DNA of 64,000 nt from the NCBI RefSeq assembly GCF_027580225.2, contig NC_073358.2, positions 28,298,501 through 28,362,500 of the forward strand. The letters are read 5' to 3'. Positions 1-11,247 of this stretch are shown in pieces. The stretch is from Misgurnus anguillicaudatus (taxonomy: Eukaryota > Chordata > Actinopteri > Cypriniformes > Cobitidae). The stretch's first letter is position 1. Every line of letters begins with the position of its first letter. The notes beneath the pieces were generated by a model. The model saw nothing but the letters and a program-made list of their open reading frames with translations, was not told the origin of the DNA and did no database searches. The translations under genes were made by a program, and so were the position numbers.

Positions 1-439
1 CGCAGAGAAGCACGCATCAGACTGCAGTAAGGGCGAGCACTTAGGTCTTGTGGTGTGTGTTACGGTGGCCCCTCATCCTGGCCAGCGTTACTCTAGAAGG
101 ATCCGCAGTCTCAACTTCACTCGCCACTCATCACGACACAACCGTTATGCAATATTTAACAAGGCACTCAAACACCAGACACACCGTTGTGCACAGACAA
201 ACGTTCAGGCAAATCACATTTAGTCCAATGCAAGAGAGCATTTCATTTTAGTTCAGAGGCATCCAGATATTTATGGTGAAGAACACTTTGCAACCCCAAT
301 CTGAGGCAAAGATGTGTTGTTGAGTTTAAGATGACTGCATTTTTTACCTAAAATTATGTGAAATATGTAAATGAGGTTAAAGCAGCACTAATACAAAACA
401 CTCTCAAATGACTTACTAGTGTGTCATGGGGTTGTGTTT

Positions 440-560
440 TAAGGTGGATGGACTCAGGTAACCTCAGGAGGGCAGATTCAAGCTCTGTGTGAAAGCCAAT
501 GTGATGGCAAGACTTCAATAGCAGCTGTAGGGCTCGAACTCACAACCTGCAGCATTTCAT
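440..560 (-). repeat. tRNA-derived SINE-like fragment
   Basis: On the minus strand there is a sequence resembling a tRNA B box (GGTTGTGAGTTCGAGCCC, near 525-545), as in the head of tRNA-derived fish SINEs. No A box or tail is clear, so this is a partial, aged copy. A chance match is possible. Confidence 0.4.
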
Positions 561-656
561 TATCATTCAAACCTCTGGAAAAAAAGAGAAAGTAACTGTT
601 TCTGGAGTGTTTCTGGACGAGGATGCTGCAGTAACCTTCAATACAGTATAAGAATT

Positions 657-803
657 AAAGGTAAAAAAAGGTACAAAAGTTGTCACTAGGGTGGTACCAT
701 TTGAAAAAGTACATGTTTGTACCTAAAAGTACACCAAAATAGTACATATTACGACCTTTTAAAAAGCTACAGTCCCAATGACAACTTTTGTACCTTTTTT
801 TGA
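657..803. repeat. Short foldback MITE
   Basis: The arms AAAAAAGGTACAAAAGTTGTC (start) and GACAACTTTTGTACCTTTTTT (end) are inverted copies of each other, separated by about 100 bp of GTAC-rich sequence. This is a typical small non-autonomous foldback element. Confidence 0.65.
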
Positions 804-917
804 GAATGTGCATGCAATGTAAACACATTATTATACCAATAAAACAAGATGATAAAATTGTACAGTTGGTAAGATTATAAATAAAGCAACTCTTGTGGTA
901 ACATCTAAACAAACTGT

Positions 918-1306
918 TAAAGGGATAGTTCAGCCAAAAACGATATGAAACCCATGATTTACTCACCCCCAAGCTGTCTGGAAGGTAGTTAATTACGTTA
1001 ATAAAATTTTAAATATGGATATTTCTACAACAACACCGCACGGATTACCCTCAGAAGACATTTGTTTATCATCCTGGAGCCGTTTGGATTTAATTTTTGA
1101 AGGATGGGCGCACAATTTTTGGACTTGAAGGTCGTGGACTATTGCTGGACCCCGTAATATTACAATTAATAAAATGAAAGATACAAAATAATTTATAAAA
1201 TATACGAAAATTTGTTTGTCTGAAAAACGATGGACATATGCAACTCGGACAGCTTGGGGGTGAGCAAATCATGAGTTCAACATCGTCTTTGGCCGAACCA
1301 TCCCTC
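918..1306. repeat. Foldback MITE, terminal AGGGATAGTTC
   Basis: The left end AAAGGGATAGTTCAGCCAAA is mirrored by TTGGCCGAACCATCCCTCC at the right. Further in, TTTACTCACCCCCAAGCTGT mirrors ACAGCTTGGGGGTGAGCAAA. The 'agggatagttc' terminus belongs to a very common fish repeat class. Confidence 0.65.
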
Positions 1307-1939
1307 CAATTAAGTTTAGAAATACATGACCAAATTCCTTAGGTCACTAAACCTGAAATGCTTGCTGACTAAACACATCTGACACCACATGGCATGCATT
1401 GTCAAATCTAAAGTGTAAGCTGAGCTGCATTAAAATGGCAGAGGCTATGCTCAAACACACTCAGGCGCTCTCACATATATATTTAATCATGAAGCAACAC
1501 TTACTAGTTGTCATAACTACAAAGTGTATACCATTCTAAAAGTTCATTCGAGGGTGCAGTGAAGACTAAAGGTAAGGTAAGACACAGACTTATAACAGGG
1601 GACATACACATTCAATCACTTAATAGTATATCTGTCATGTGTATTTTTTTAAAACAGCAATCTTTTCAATACATGAGAATGTCCTGTGCCTATTTTGCGA
1701 TTTATTTATGCACTTAATGCTTCATTCTACACAACATTTGGCTCAATCCTTTTCTCTATATTTATTCCAGTGCAAATTAACCTTAAAGAGCTCCATTTCA
1801 GTCTTACATCACTTCAGGAGTATCACTTTCTCCAAGCAATCCAAACACTGCATTACCTGTCCAAAGAGCAGAACACAGATCAGTCTGGCTGTGGGTTCAG
1901 GGCTGCTTACCAAAATGCATCCTACTTAAGCCTGATCAG

Positions 1940-1948
<9 letters not shown>

Positions 1949-1970
<22 letters not shown>
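1949..1970. repeat. GA microsatellite
   Basis: A short run of GA dinucleotides followed by a purine-rich tract. Confidence 0.7.
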
Positions 1971-3818
1971 TGAGAGAAGGAGGGAGGATGATAATGCATT
2001 GGAATGATTTTGTGAATGTTCCAAGTAGTTGATCTAATATGGGATGGGAGGAAGTCACTCAGCAGTTTTGAGAAACTTTGTTTCTTATCATCAATGACAC
2101 TTTTGTAGCATGTAATAGTCTTACATATAAGCACATCCTTGATTGTTTATGTGTACGTCTGTGTGATGCTGTAAGGATAGTTTATAATGCTGATGACACT
2201 CACATTGCTGTGTCTCTTACTAGATAATTTACCATTTAAAGCTGACCCACCATCCCATTTAGGATATGGCGTTTAACCACTAACCTATGTGTGTATCGTG
2301 AGGCTTTCTGTACATTGTTGGCATCGCTTGTCATGAGAAGATTGGCCTAACATAATTTAATGTAAAACCTAAAAGCCAAAAAAAGATATGCATATTGGTT
2401 AGTTTGAGGGTATAAAAATGAACATTGTTTAAATAGCTGGTAGACATTATCCAAAGCGACTTGCAGTGCGTTTCAGGGTATTTTATTTGTTACAACTATG
2501 TTCATCAAACCCACAATCTTTGCATTATATACTTTACAAAATGCTGGGTTTATTTTCAACCCATCATTGGGTCAAAAAGGGACAAACCCTGCCGTTGAGT
2601 TTAATTGTCACAGAAAATGTTTAGCTCTTGAACCAACAATGGAGTTGAAAATAACCCAACATTTTTTTAGCATTGTACCACCTGAGCTACACTTTAAAAT
2701 ACACTTCAAACCGTGGTTGAGTAAAATAAAGACATTTTCAAGGTTAATTTAAACAGTTGAGTTTGTCCATGATTTACCCAAGCGTGCTGCGTGGGATAAA
2801 AACACTCCATCATTGTTAGAGAGTACAGAAACATTAGCTTAACATTAAAACCTAAAATAACACATTCTCTGTTCGACTTGATAACAAATTGTGGTCGTCA
2901 CCTGCAGCACCTGGTTTGTTTACATATACAACCAATTCGCATACTATTATACCACAGATGAAAATCACCTATTCAGATAGATTTACCCACGTTGGTGACT
3001 GACCAGAGATGATTGTAACTAAATATTGAACCGTTTCTTTTTTCCATTTCGAAAGACAATACCTTTTCAGAGCTAGACGGGTTACTGTTTAATCAGTTCC
3101 GCTGTGACCGCACACAGACATCCACACAATCGTGACTTTCGCGTAATTCAAGACTTTAAATTAGAAACTGGTCACTTAATAAGCGCGAGACAACCGAACC
3201 TACTGCCCCGAGGAAAACGAAGTGCCAGCAAAATACTAATTTCAATATTTATACTCCAGTGTTTACTGTTATAACTCAAAGGTCATATTTTGATATAGAA
3301 TCAGATGCGTAGCTTGAAAGAAAAATACTTCAGTTTTTTAACACGAATCGCGATCGCGCTTACAAGAGCAGCGCGTGCTTAAATGGAGCAGATGCTTGGG
3401 GTATGGGGAATCTCAGGACATCCTCTAGTTTTACTATAGCTAATATGCTTAACCTGTAGTAACACCCAAATTAACGTTTATTTCGATAGTAATACAATCA
3501 ACCCTTATTACGCAAACTAATGCAGTGAGTACGCTTCATTTTAGCTTTTATCCGCTAGCGTAGTACAAAAGGCACCACAAGCCCAAGGTTGACACACACA
3601 ACCTGTCCACTGGTAAAAAATAAACACTGTTATTGCGACTGCTAACATGTGCGGCATACATTTTGCTAAATAACAGCAACACTGTGCCAAACAAATAATA
3701 CATATTTAGCCACCTGCGTGAATCTCGGTCTTTAACATGCGTTTGCAATTAGCGAATCACTGGTCAAGACTTTTTAAACAACCGGTAACAATTTGTGTTT
3801 TCATGCAACCAAACTTAC

Positions 3819-4082
3819 CTGAAATTATATCGCAGATCTCAAACTGGAAGAGACATGGCTGGCAGGTGATAGGAAAGATTTTCCAGTGCTTATGACAGTC
3901 ACATCACTGGTATTTGTGGTCTATCTCAATTTTTGTCCTGACCTGTGTAAGCATCCTCAACAACCGCGCGCATCTTCATCTGGCACAACACGCGGCAGAC
4001 TACGCAACAGTTTAACCCGACACTCTGATTGGTGCGTCGGAACGCTTCGCCCCTAAACTACCTGAGCGCTGGCCTTTATACC
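3819..4082 (-). promoter_or_regulatory. Candidate minus-strand promoter and non-coding first exon
   Basis: Read on the minus strand, TATAAAG lies at about 4076-4082 and CACCAATCAG (CCAAT box) at about 4026-4035. A CpG-containing stretch ends at 3819 with a strong donor, AATTTCAG|GTAAGTTTGG. Within it the only ATG opens a five-codon frame, so the exon would be untranslated. I found no downstream coding exon inside the window, so the gene would lie to the left of position 1. Having CCAAT downstream of TATA is unusual. This is an inference from signals only. Confidence 0.25.
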
Positions 4083-4439
4083 TCTACACACCATATAACG
4101 GGACAAAGGCCAATACGGTTGAACCACCTTGATAAACTAAATAAAAACTTTGTTAAAGAGATGGTTCCAGCAAAAAATTTAATTATGTCACCGTTTAATC
4201 ACCCTCATGTTGTTCCAAACCTGTAGGAGTTTTTATTTTATTTTATTGAACACAAAAGATAAGTTGATGATGATTGTAATCACACAACACACAATATTAA
4301 GCACACCATATTATGGAAGTATTGCAATAAATAACTAGATATTAAAGTTTGAGGACAAACTTTATGTTGGCTTGAAAAAGCGTAGCCTGAACGTTTAAAA
4401 CGGTTTGACAGAAGTTTAGTTTAGTAGGCTATCTGGCTG

Positions 4440-4605
4440 TTAGTATGTTTAAGTATGATGCTAGCATGATTAGCATGAAGCTAACATGATGTAAGCATGA
4501 TTAGCATGAAGCTAGCATGATGCTAGCATGATTAGCATGATGCTAGCATGATTAGCACAAAGCTAGCATGAAGCTAACATGATTAGCATGAAGCTTACAT
4601 TTATT
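4440..4605. repeat. Short-period tandem repeat of GCTAGCATGATTAGCATGA
   Basis: About 9 degenerate units of roughly 18-19 bp containing TAGCATGA, with variants such as GCTAACATGA. It ends exactly where the 139-bp monomer array begins and may be its left flank or an independent minisatellite. Confidence 0.8.
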
Positions 4606-6139
4606 CTGTTGCTAGGGTACTAAGTTTGGTTGCTAAGGAGAAAATTGGCATCCCATAATGATCACCCTTCAAGCCACAAGTAAAACGGTCCAACCCCCGT
4701 GTCTCTATGATGTTCTGAAGCAGAGATATAAGGCTTTGTTTATTCCGTTGCTAGGGTACTAAGTTTGGTTGCTAGGGAGAAAATTGGCATCCCATAATGA
4801 TCAACCTTCAAGCCACAAGTAAAACGGTCCAACCCCCGCGTCTCTAAGATGTTCTGAAGCGGAGATATAAGGCTTTGTTTATTCCGTTGCTAGGGTACTA
4901 AGTTTGGTTGCTAGGGAGAAAATTGGCATCCCATAATGATCACCCTTCAAGCCACAAGTAAAACGGTCCAACCCCCGTGTCTCTATGATGTTCTGAAGCA
5001 GAGATATAAGGCTTTGTTTATTCCGTTGCTAGGGTACTAAGTTTGGTTGCTAAGGAGAAAATTGGTATCCCATAATGATCACCCTTCAAGCCACAAAGTA
5101 AAACAGTCCCACCCCGTGTCTCTATGATGTTCTGAAGCAGAGATATAAGGCTTTGTTTGTTTCGTTGCTAGGGTACTAAGTTTGGTTGCTAAGGAGAAAA
5201 TTGGCATCCCATAATGATCACCCTTCAAGCCACAAGTAAAACGGTCCAACCCCCGTGTCTCTATGATGTTCTGAAGGGGAGATATAAGGCTTTGTTTATT
5301 CCGTTGCTAGGGTACTAAGTTTGGTTGCTAGGGAGAAAATTGGCATCCCATAATGATCAACCTTCAAGCCACAAGTAAAACGGTCCAACCCCCGGGTCTC
5401 TATGATGTTCTGAAGCGGAGATATAAGGCTTTGTTTATTCCGTTGCTAGGGTACTAAGTTTGGTTGCTAGGGAGAAAATTGGCATCCCATAATGATCAAC
5501 CTTCAAGCCACAAGTAAAACGGTCCAACCCCCGTGTCTCTAAGATGTTCTGAAGCGGAGATATAAGGCTTTGTTTATTCCGTTGCTAGGGTACTAAGTTT
5601 GGTTGCTAGGGAGAAAATTGGCATCCCATAATGATCACACTTCAAGCCACAAGTAAAACGGTCCAACCCCCATGTCTCTATGATGTTCTGAAGCGGAGAT
5701 ATAAGGCTTTGTTTATTCCGTTGCTAGGGTACTAAGTTTGGTTGCTAGGGAGAAAATTGGCATCCCATAATGATCCCCCTTCAAGCCACAAGTAAAACGG
5801 TCCAACCCCCGTGTCTCTAAGATGTTCTGAAGCGGAGATATAAGGCTTTGTTTATTCCGTTGCTATGGTACTAAGTTTGGTTGCTAGGGAGAAAATTGGC
5901 ATCCCATAATGATCACACTTCAAGCCACAAGTAAAACAGCCCAACCCCCGTGTCTCTATGATGTTCTGAAGCGGAGATATAAGGCTTTGTTTATTCCGTT
6001 GCTAGGGTACTAAGTTTGGTTGCTAGGGAGAAAATTGGCATCCCATAATGATCACCCTTCAAGCCACAAGTAAAACGGTCCAACCCCCGTGTCTCTATGA
6101 TGTTCTGAAGCAGAGATATAAGGCTTTGTTTGTTCTGTT
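4606..6139. repeat. Monomer block A (about 11 units, AAG variant)
   Basis: The units read GGGTACTAAGTTTGGTTGC and CATAATGATCACCCTTCAAG and are very similar to each other. This suggests recent local expansion or homogenisation. The GATGTTCTGAAGC variant distinguishes this block from the GATGTTCTGATGC units of blocks B and C. Confidence 0.85.
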
Positions 6140-6925
6140 GCTAGGGTGCTCATATTTGGTTGCTAGGGGCGTGGCTTAATAACTCTGTAAGAATCCTGAG
6201 AGACTGATTGGATGCCTGAGTAAAATGAGCCCACCCCCATGTCTCTATGACAGTGTGATGCAAAGATATCCATCTGGGCATTTTATAATGGCAGTCTATG
6301 GGAGATGTTGCTAGGGTGCCCAAAATGGTTGCTAGGGGCGTGGCTTAATAGCTTTGGAGAGATCCTGAAAGACTGATTGGATGCCTGAGTAAAATGAGCC
6401 CACCCCCATGTCTCTACGACACTCTAGAATGAAGATATTCCTTCTGGGACGTTTTTATTCCCTTATATGGGCGTGTTTCCTGCCCCATTATAAGTCAATG
6501 GGGAAATTTGGGGGCCTCTTACACCCCAGGGGTACAGCTTACACCCCAATGTGATGTATGTTCTTACAGAGCCTGCCAGCCTCTTCAACTGTGATAAGCC
6601 ACAAGTTTCTACAAATTTCACGTTCGCAGCTATGACCCGTCAAAGTTGGTCGTAATGTTAAGTCAATGGAATTTTTGGGGTGTTTGAGCGCCCCGTTTAG
6701 GAATTCGGTAGGTCCCATCAGTTAGAAAAGTCATAGCATAAATCTACGGACCAGTCTTAAAAGTTTTGTTAAGTTTTGTGGGTGTAGCTTGAAAGCTCTA
6801 GGAGGAGTTACAGTCAGAAAAAGTGGGGGAGCATAAGAATAATAATAACTAGATAGGTACATTTCCTGAAGAAAATGTGAGTGGTGCTTGCCGTGGCAAA
6901 ATTCTGGGGACCATATATGATTATA
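6140..6925. repeat. Terminal module 1 of the array
   Basis: It starts with two longer diverged units containing TTGCTAGGGGCGTGGCTTAA and GAGCCCACCCCCATGTCTC. Next comes a unique-looking tail with CCCCATTATAAGTCAATGGG and TACACCCCAGGGGTACAGCT, and it ends at AAGAATAATAATAACTAG followed by GAAAATGTGAGTGGTGCTTG. The next monomer block follows directly. Confidence 0.75.
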
Positions 6926-7839
6926 CTCCAAGCCAAAAGTAAAACGATCCAACTCCCGTGTCTCTACGATGTTCTGATGCGGAGATATAAGGCTGTGTTT
7001 ATTTGGTTGCTAGGGTACTGTATTTGGTTGCTAGGGAAAAAAATGGCATCCACTAGTGATTACCCTCCGAGTCACGAGTCAAACGGTCCAACCCCCGTGT
7101 CTCTACGATGTTCTGATGCGGAGATATAAGGCTTTGTTTACTCTGTTGCTAGGGTACTGCATTTGGTTGCTAGGGGAAAAAATGGCATCCCATAATGATT
7201 ACACTCCGACTCACGAGTCCAACCCCCGTGTCTCTACGATGTTCTGATGCGCAGATATAAGGCTTTGTTTACTCTGTTGCTAGGGTACTGTATTTGGTTG
7301 CTAGGGAAAAAATTGGCATCCCATAGTGATTACACTCTGAGTCACGAGTCAAACGGTCCAACTCCCGTGTCTCTACGATGTTCTGATGCGGAGATATAAG
7401 GCTTTGTTTACTCTGTTGCTAGGGTACTGTATTTGGTTGCTAGGGAAAAAAAACGGCATCCACTAGTGATTACACGCCGAGTCATGAGTCAAACGGTCCA
7501 ACCCCCGTGTCTCTATGATGTTCTGATGCGGAGATATAAGGCTTTGTTTACTCTGTTGCTAGGGTACTGTATTTGGTTGCTAGGGAAAAAATTGGCATCC
7601 CATAGTGATTACACTCTGAGTCACGAGTCAAACGGTCCAACTCCCGTGTCTCTACGATGTTCTGATGCGGAGATATAAGGCTTTGTTTACTCTGTTGCTA
7701 GGGTACTGTATTTGGTTGCTAGGGAAAAAAAACGGCATCCACTAGTGATTACCCTCCGAGTCACGAGTCAAACGGTCCAACCCCCGTGTCTCTACGATGT
7801 TCTGATGCGGAGATATAAGCCTTTATTTATTCAGTTGCT
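6926..7839. repeat. Monomer block B (about 6 units, GTATTTGG variant)
   Basis: The units read GGGTACTGTATTTGGTTGC and GAGTCACGAGTCAAACGGTC. One unit near 7145-7276 is 8 bp shorter than its neighbours. The last unit grades into terminal module 2. Confidence 0.8.
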
Positions 7840-8575
7840 AGGGTGCTCACATTTGGTTGCTAGGGGCGTGGCTTGGGAGTGGCCAATGATGTGGCTAGTG
7901 ATTACCCTCCGAGTCACGAGTAAAACGATCCAACCCCCGTGATTCTACGATGTTCTGATGCCGAGATATAACTGTTTGAATTTTATGTTGCTAGGGTGCT
8001 TAAAAGTGGTTGCTAGGGGCGTGGCTTAATAGCTCTGGGACTATCCTGATAAATGGATTGGATGTCTGAGTAAAATGAGCCCACCCCCATGTCTCTACGA
8101 CATTGTAAAGCAAAGATATCCCATCTGGAACTTTTTTATTCCCTTATATGGGCATGTTTCCTGCCCCATTATAAGTCAATGGGAAATTTCGGGTGCCTCT
8201 TACACCCCAGGGGTACAGCTTACACCCCAATGTCATGAATGTTCTTACAAAGCCTACCACCCCCTTCAAATGTTGTAACCTACATGTTTTTACAAAATCC
8301 TTGAGTGGAGCTATGACCCATCAAAGTTAGGCCCAATGTTAAGTCAATGGGATTTTTTCGGGTGGTTTTTCGCCCCCCTTTCGAAAAACCTGCACCCGAT
8401 CGCTTATAAAAGTCATAGCCACCATCTCCTCAATAAACCGGTCGATTTGAGGCCTCTTTCATGGGACTACGGCAAACCGTGCGGGACGAGTTACGCGCCG
8501 AAAAAGTGTGCAGACATAAGAATAATAATATTTATAACTAGATAGGTACATTTCCTGAAGAAAATGTGAGTGGTG
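7840..8575. repeat. Terminal module 2 of the array
   Basis: Same order as module 1: TTGCTAGGGGCGTGGCTT units, CCCCATTATAAGTCAATGGG, TACACCCCAGGGGTACAGCT, then a tail with GGTTTTTCGCCCCCCTTTCG and GACGAGTTACGCGCCGAAAA. It ends with the same AACTAGATAGGTACATTTCC junction as module 1. Confidence 0.75.
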
Positions 8576-9650
8576 CTTGCCGTGGCAAAATTCTGGGGAA
8601 CATATATGATTATACTCCAAGCCAAAAGTAAAAAGATCCAACTCCCGTGTCTCTACGATGTTCTGATGCGGAGATATAAGGCTTTGTTTATTCGGTTGCT
8701 AGGGTACTGTATTTGGTTGCTAGGGAAAAAATTGGCATCCACTAGTGATTACATGCCGAGTCACAAGTAAAATGGTCCAACCCCTGTGTCTCTACGATGT
8801 TCTGCTGCGGAGATATAAGGCTTTGTTTACACTGTTGCTAGGGTACTGTATTTGGTTGCTAGGGGGAAAATTGGCATCCACTGGTGATTACCCGCCGAGT
8901 CACAAGTCAAACGGTCCAACCCCCGTGTCTCTACGATGTTCTGATGCGGAGATATAAGGCTTTGTTTACTCTGTTGCTAGGGAGCTGTATTTGGTTGCTA
9001 GGGAAAAAATGGCATCCACTAGTGATTACCCTCCAAGTCACGAGTCAAACGGTCCAACCCCCGTGTCTCTACGATGTTCTAATGCGGAGATATAAGGCTT
9101 TGTTTACTCTGTTGCTAGGGTACTGTATTTCGTTGCTAGGGAAAAAATTGGCATCCCATAGTGATTACACGCCGAGTCACGAGTCAAACGGTCCAACCCC
9201 CGTGTCTCTAAGATGTTCTGATGCGGAGATATAAGGCTTTGTTTACTCTGTTGCTAGGGTACTGTATTTGGTTGCTAGGGGAAAAATTGGCATCCCATAA
9301 TGATTACACGCCGAGTCACGAGTCAATAGGTCCAACCCCCGTGTCTCTTCGATGTTCGGATGCCGAGATATAAGGCTTTGTTTACTCTGTTGCTAGGGTA
9401 CTGTATTTGGTTGCTAGGGAAAAAATTGGCATACCATAATGATTACACGCCGAGTCATGAGTCAAACGGTCCAACCCCCGTGTCTCTACGATGTTCTGAT
9501 GCGGAGATATAAGGCTTTGTTTACTCTGTTGCTAGAGTACTGTATTTGGTTGCTAGGGAAAAAAATGGCATCCCATAATGATTACACTCAGAGTCACGAG
9601 TCAAACGGTCCAACCCCCGTGTCTCTACGATGTTCGGATGCGGAGATATA
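8576..9650. repeat. Monomer block C (about 7 units)
   Basis: The units are nearly identical to block B (GGGTACTGTATTTGGTTGC; GATGTTCTGATGCGGAGAT). They start from the same GTGGTGCTTGCCGTGGCAAA junction seen at the start of block B. Confidence 0.8.
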
Positions 9651-10400
9651 ACTGTTTGAATTTTATGTTGCTAGGGTGCTCAAAAGTGGTTGCTAGGGGC
9701 GTGGCTTAAAACCTATGTAAGGATCCCGAGAGACTGATTGGATGTCTGAGTAAAATGAGCCCACCCCCATGTCTCTATGACACTTTGGTGCAAAGATATC
9801 CACCTGGGCATTTTATAATGGCAGTCTATGGGAGATGTTGCTAGGGTGCCCAAAATTGTTGCTAGGGGCGTGGCTTAATAGCTCTGATACTATCCTGATA
9901 GACTGATTGGATGTCTGAATAAAATGAGCCCACCCCCTTGTCTCTATGACATTGTAAAGTGAAGATATCCCATCTGGAACTTTTTTATTTCCTTATATGG
10001 GCATGTTTCCTGCCCCATTATAAGTCAATGGGGCACATTTGGGTGCCTCTTACACCCCAGGGGTACAAGTTACACCCCAATGTGATGTATGTTCTTACAG
10101 AGCCTACCACCCTCTTCAAATGTTGTAACCCACATGTTTCTACAAAATCCTCGAGCGGAGCTATGACCCGTCAAAGTTTGGCGTAATGTTAGGTCAATGG
10201 GATTTTTCGGGTGGTTTTTCGCCCCCCTTTCGAAAATCCTGCACCCGATCGCTTATAAAAGTCATAGCCACCATCTCCTCAATAATGCGGTCAATTTGAG
10301 CCCTCTTTCATGGGACTACGGCAAACCGTGCGGGACGAGTTACGCGCCGAAAAAGTGTGCAGACATAAGAATAATAATAATAATATCCCTGAGCAATAAT
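9651..10400. repeat. Terminal module 3 of the array
   Basis: Closely related to module 2, including TTTTCGCCCCCCTTTCGAAA and GACGAGTTACGCGCCGAAAA. It ends in an AATAAT run and a duplicated GATGCCTTGCATAAATGCAA segment at 10400-10500 rather than in a new monomer block, which marks the array's right end. Confidence 0.75.
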
Positions 10401-10539
10401 AATAGTGATGCCTTGCATAAATGCAAGCACCACTAATAATAATAATAAGTATGCAAGATAATAATAGTGATGCCTTGCATAAATGCAAGCACCACTAATA
10501 AGTTTAGATACAACAACAGTATGTTGGCTTTTTCAAAGC

Positions 10540-10760
10540 CAACATAATAAAGAAGATATTTTGATAAATGATGGTAAGCACATTTTGTTTTTCCTACTAT
10601 GGAAGTCAATGGTTACAATCAGCTGTGTGATTACCATCATTTAGCAAAATATCCTCTTTTGTGTTAATCTTAAAAAAATAATTCACACAGTTTAAGAACA
10701 TGAGGATGAGAAAATGACAGAATTTTTAATTTTGGGTGAACTATCCCTTTAAGCTATGTA
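10540..10760. repeat. Dispersed repeat ending in CTATCCCTTTAAG
   Basis: The segment contains GATGGTAAGCACATTTTG and its partial inverse GTGATTACCATCATTTAG. It ends TTTGGGTGAACTATCCCTTT, the mirror of the terminus seen at 918. It looks like a foldback or MITE remnant. Confidence 0.5.
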
Positions 10761-11098
10761 GGCATGTTAAAATGCAAGGTATCTTTTAAAGCTATAACAT
10801 AAAGCCTGAACGGTTTTAATTGGTTAACGTTTATTTACAATATTATGATGAGGCATCAGCCACCACTTTCATCAAAAATAAATGAATGAAAAAAGACTTT
10901 AAATTAGACAGGTGTTTCTATTTTATTTATTATGATTTTTACAATGATAACTATAACTGTAGTAAGTATGGCATTTTTTGGACACAGTGATTATCATAAA
11001 AATGTTTGTATAGTGACATTCAAGGCACACTTCTCGTTCACAAGCTATGTCGCCATCTGCTGCCCAAAAAATACAATAACAATGATGACCACTTCTGT

Positions 11099-11104
11099 TT
11101 TATT
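11099..11104 (-). terminator. Candidate poly(A) signal of nccrp1
   Basis: AATAAA on the minus strand, about 144 bases beyond the nccrp1 stop codon. Another AATAAA at 10922-10927 is an alternative. Confidence 0.4.
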
Positions 11105-11247
11105 GCACTGATAAGGTGCTGGATACATGTGCTGTCAATGTATGAAAACATTTCAACCACATACAAACAACAGCGTTTTTTCTTTTCAAAAGTGTTATCT
11201 GTGAAGTGCCTCACGTCTCATTATTTTCCTCACCGTGATGGCCCATT

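Larger units (their letters stand above)
1..3800. other. No recognisable gene; scattered repeat remnants
   Basis: I could not assemble a spliced or single-exon gene here. The longest open frames (under 110 codons) resemble no family I know and mostly fall inside foldback elements. Identifiable pieces are a SINE-like fragment, two foldback MITEs and a short GA run, listed separately. The first 130 bases may include an edge of an exon or UTR, but no frame stays open convincingly. Confidence 0.5.
4606..10400. repeat. Large tandem array with higher-order structure
   Basis: The unit is about 139-140 bp. It begins GTTGCTAGGGTACT, carries a second TTGGTTGCTAGGG about 20 bp later, then CGGTCCAACCCCCGTGTCTC and GAGATATAAGGCTTTGTTTA. 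Unit starts recur at, for example, 4747, 4886, 7276, 7415, 7555 and 7694. The array contains three blocks of monomers (4606-6139, 6926-7839, 8576-9650). Each is followed by a 700-800-bp terminal module, so the larger repeat is [n monomers + module] x 3. Unit length is not a multiple of three and the open frames in it are short, so I do not regard it as coding. Family name not recognised. Confidence 0.9.

Noticed and set aside
6881..9651. Repeated frames reading CLYDVLMRRYKALFT and LLGYCIWLLG
   Set aside because: They arise from translating the 139-bp tandem monomer. The unit length is not a multiple of three, frames are broken at nearly every junction and no start or splice context exists.
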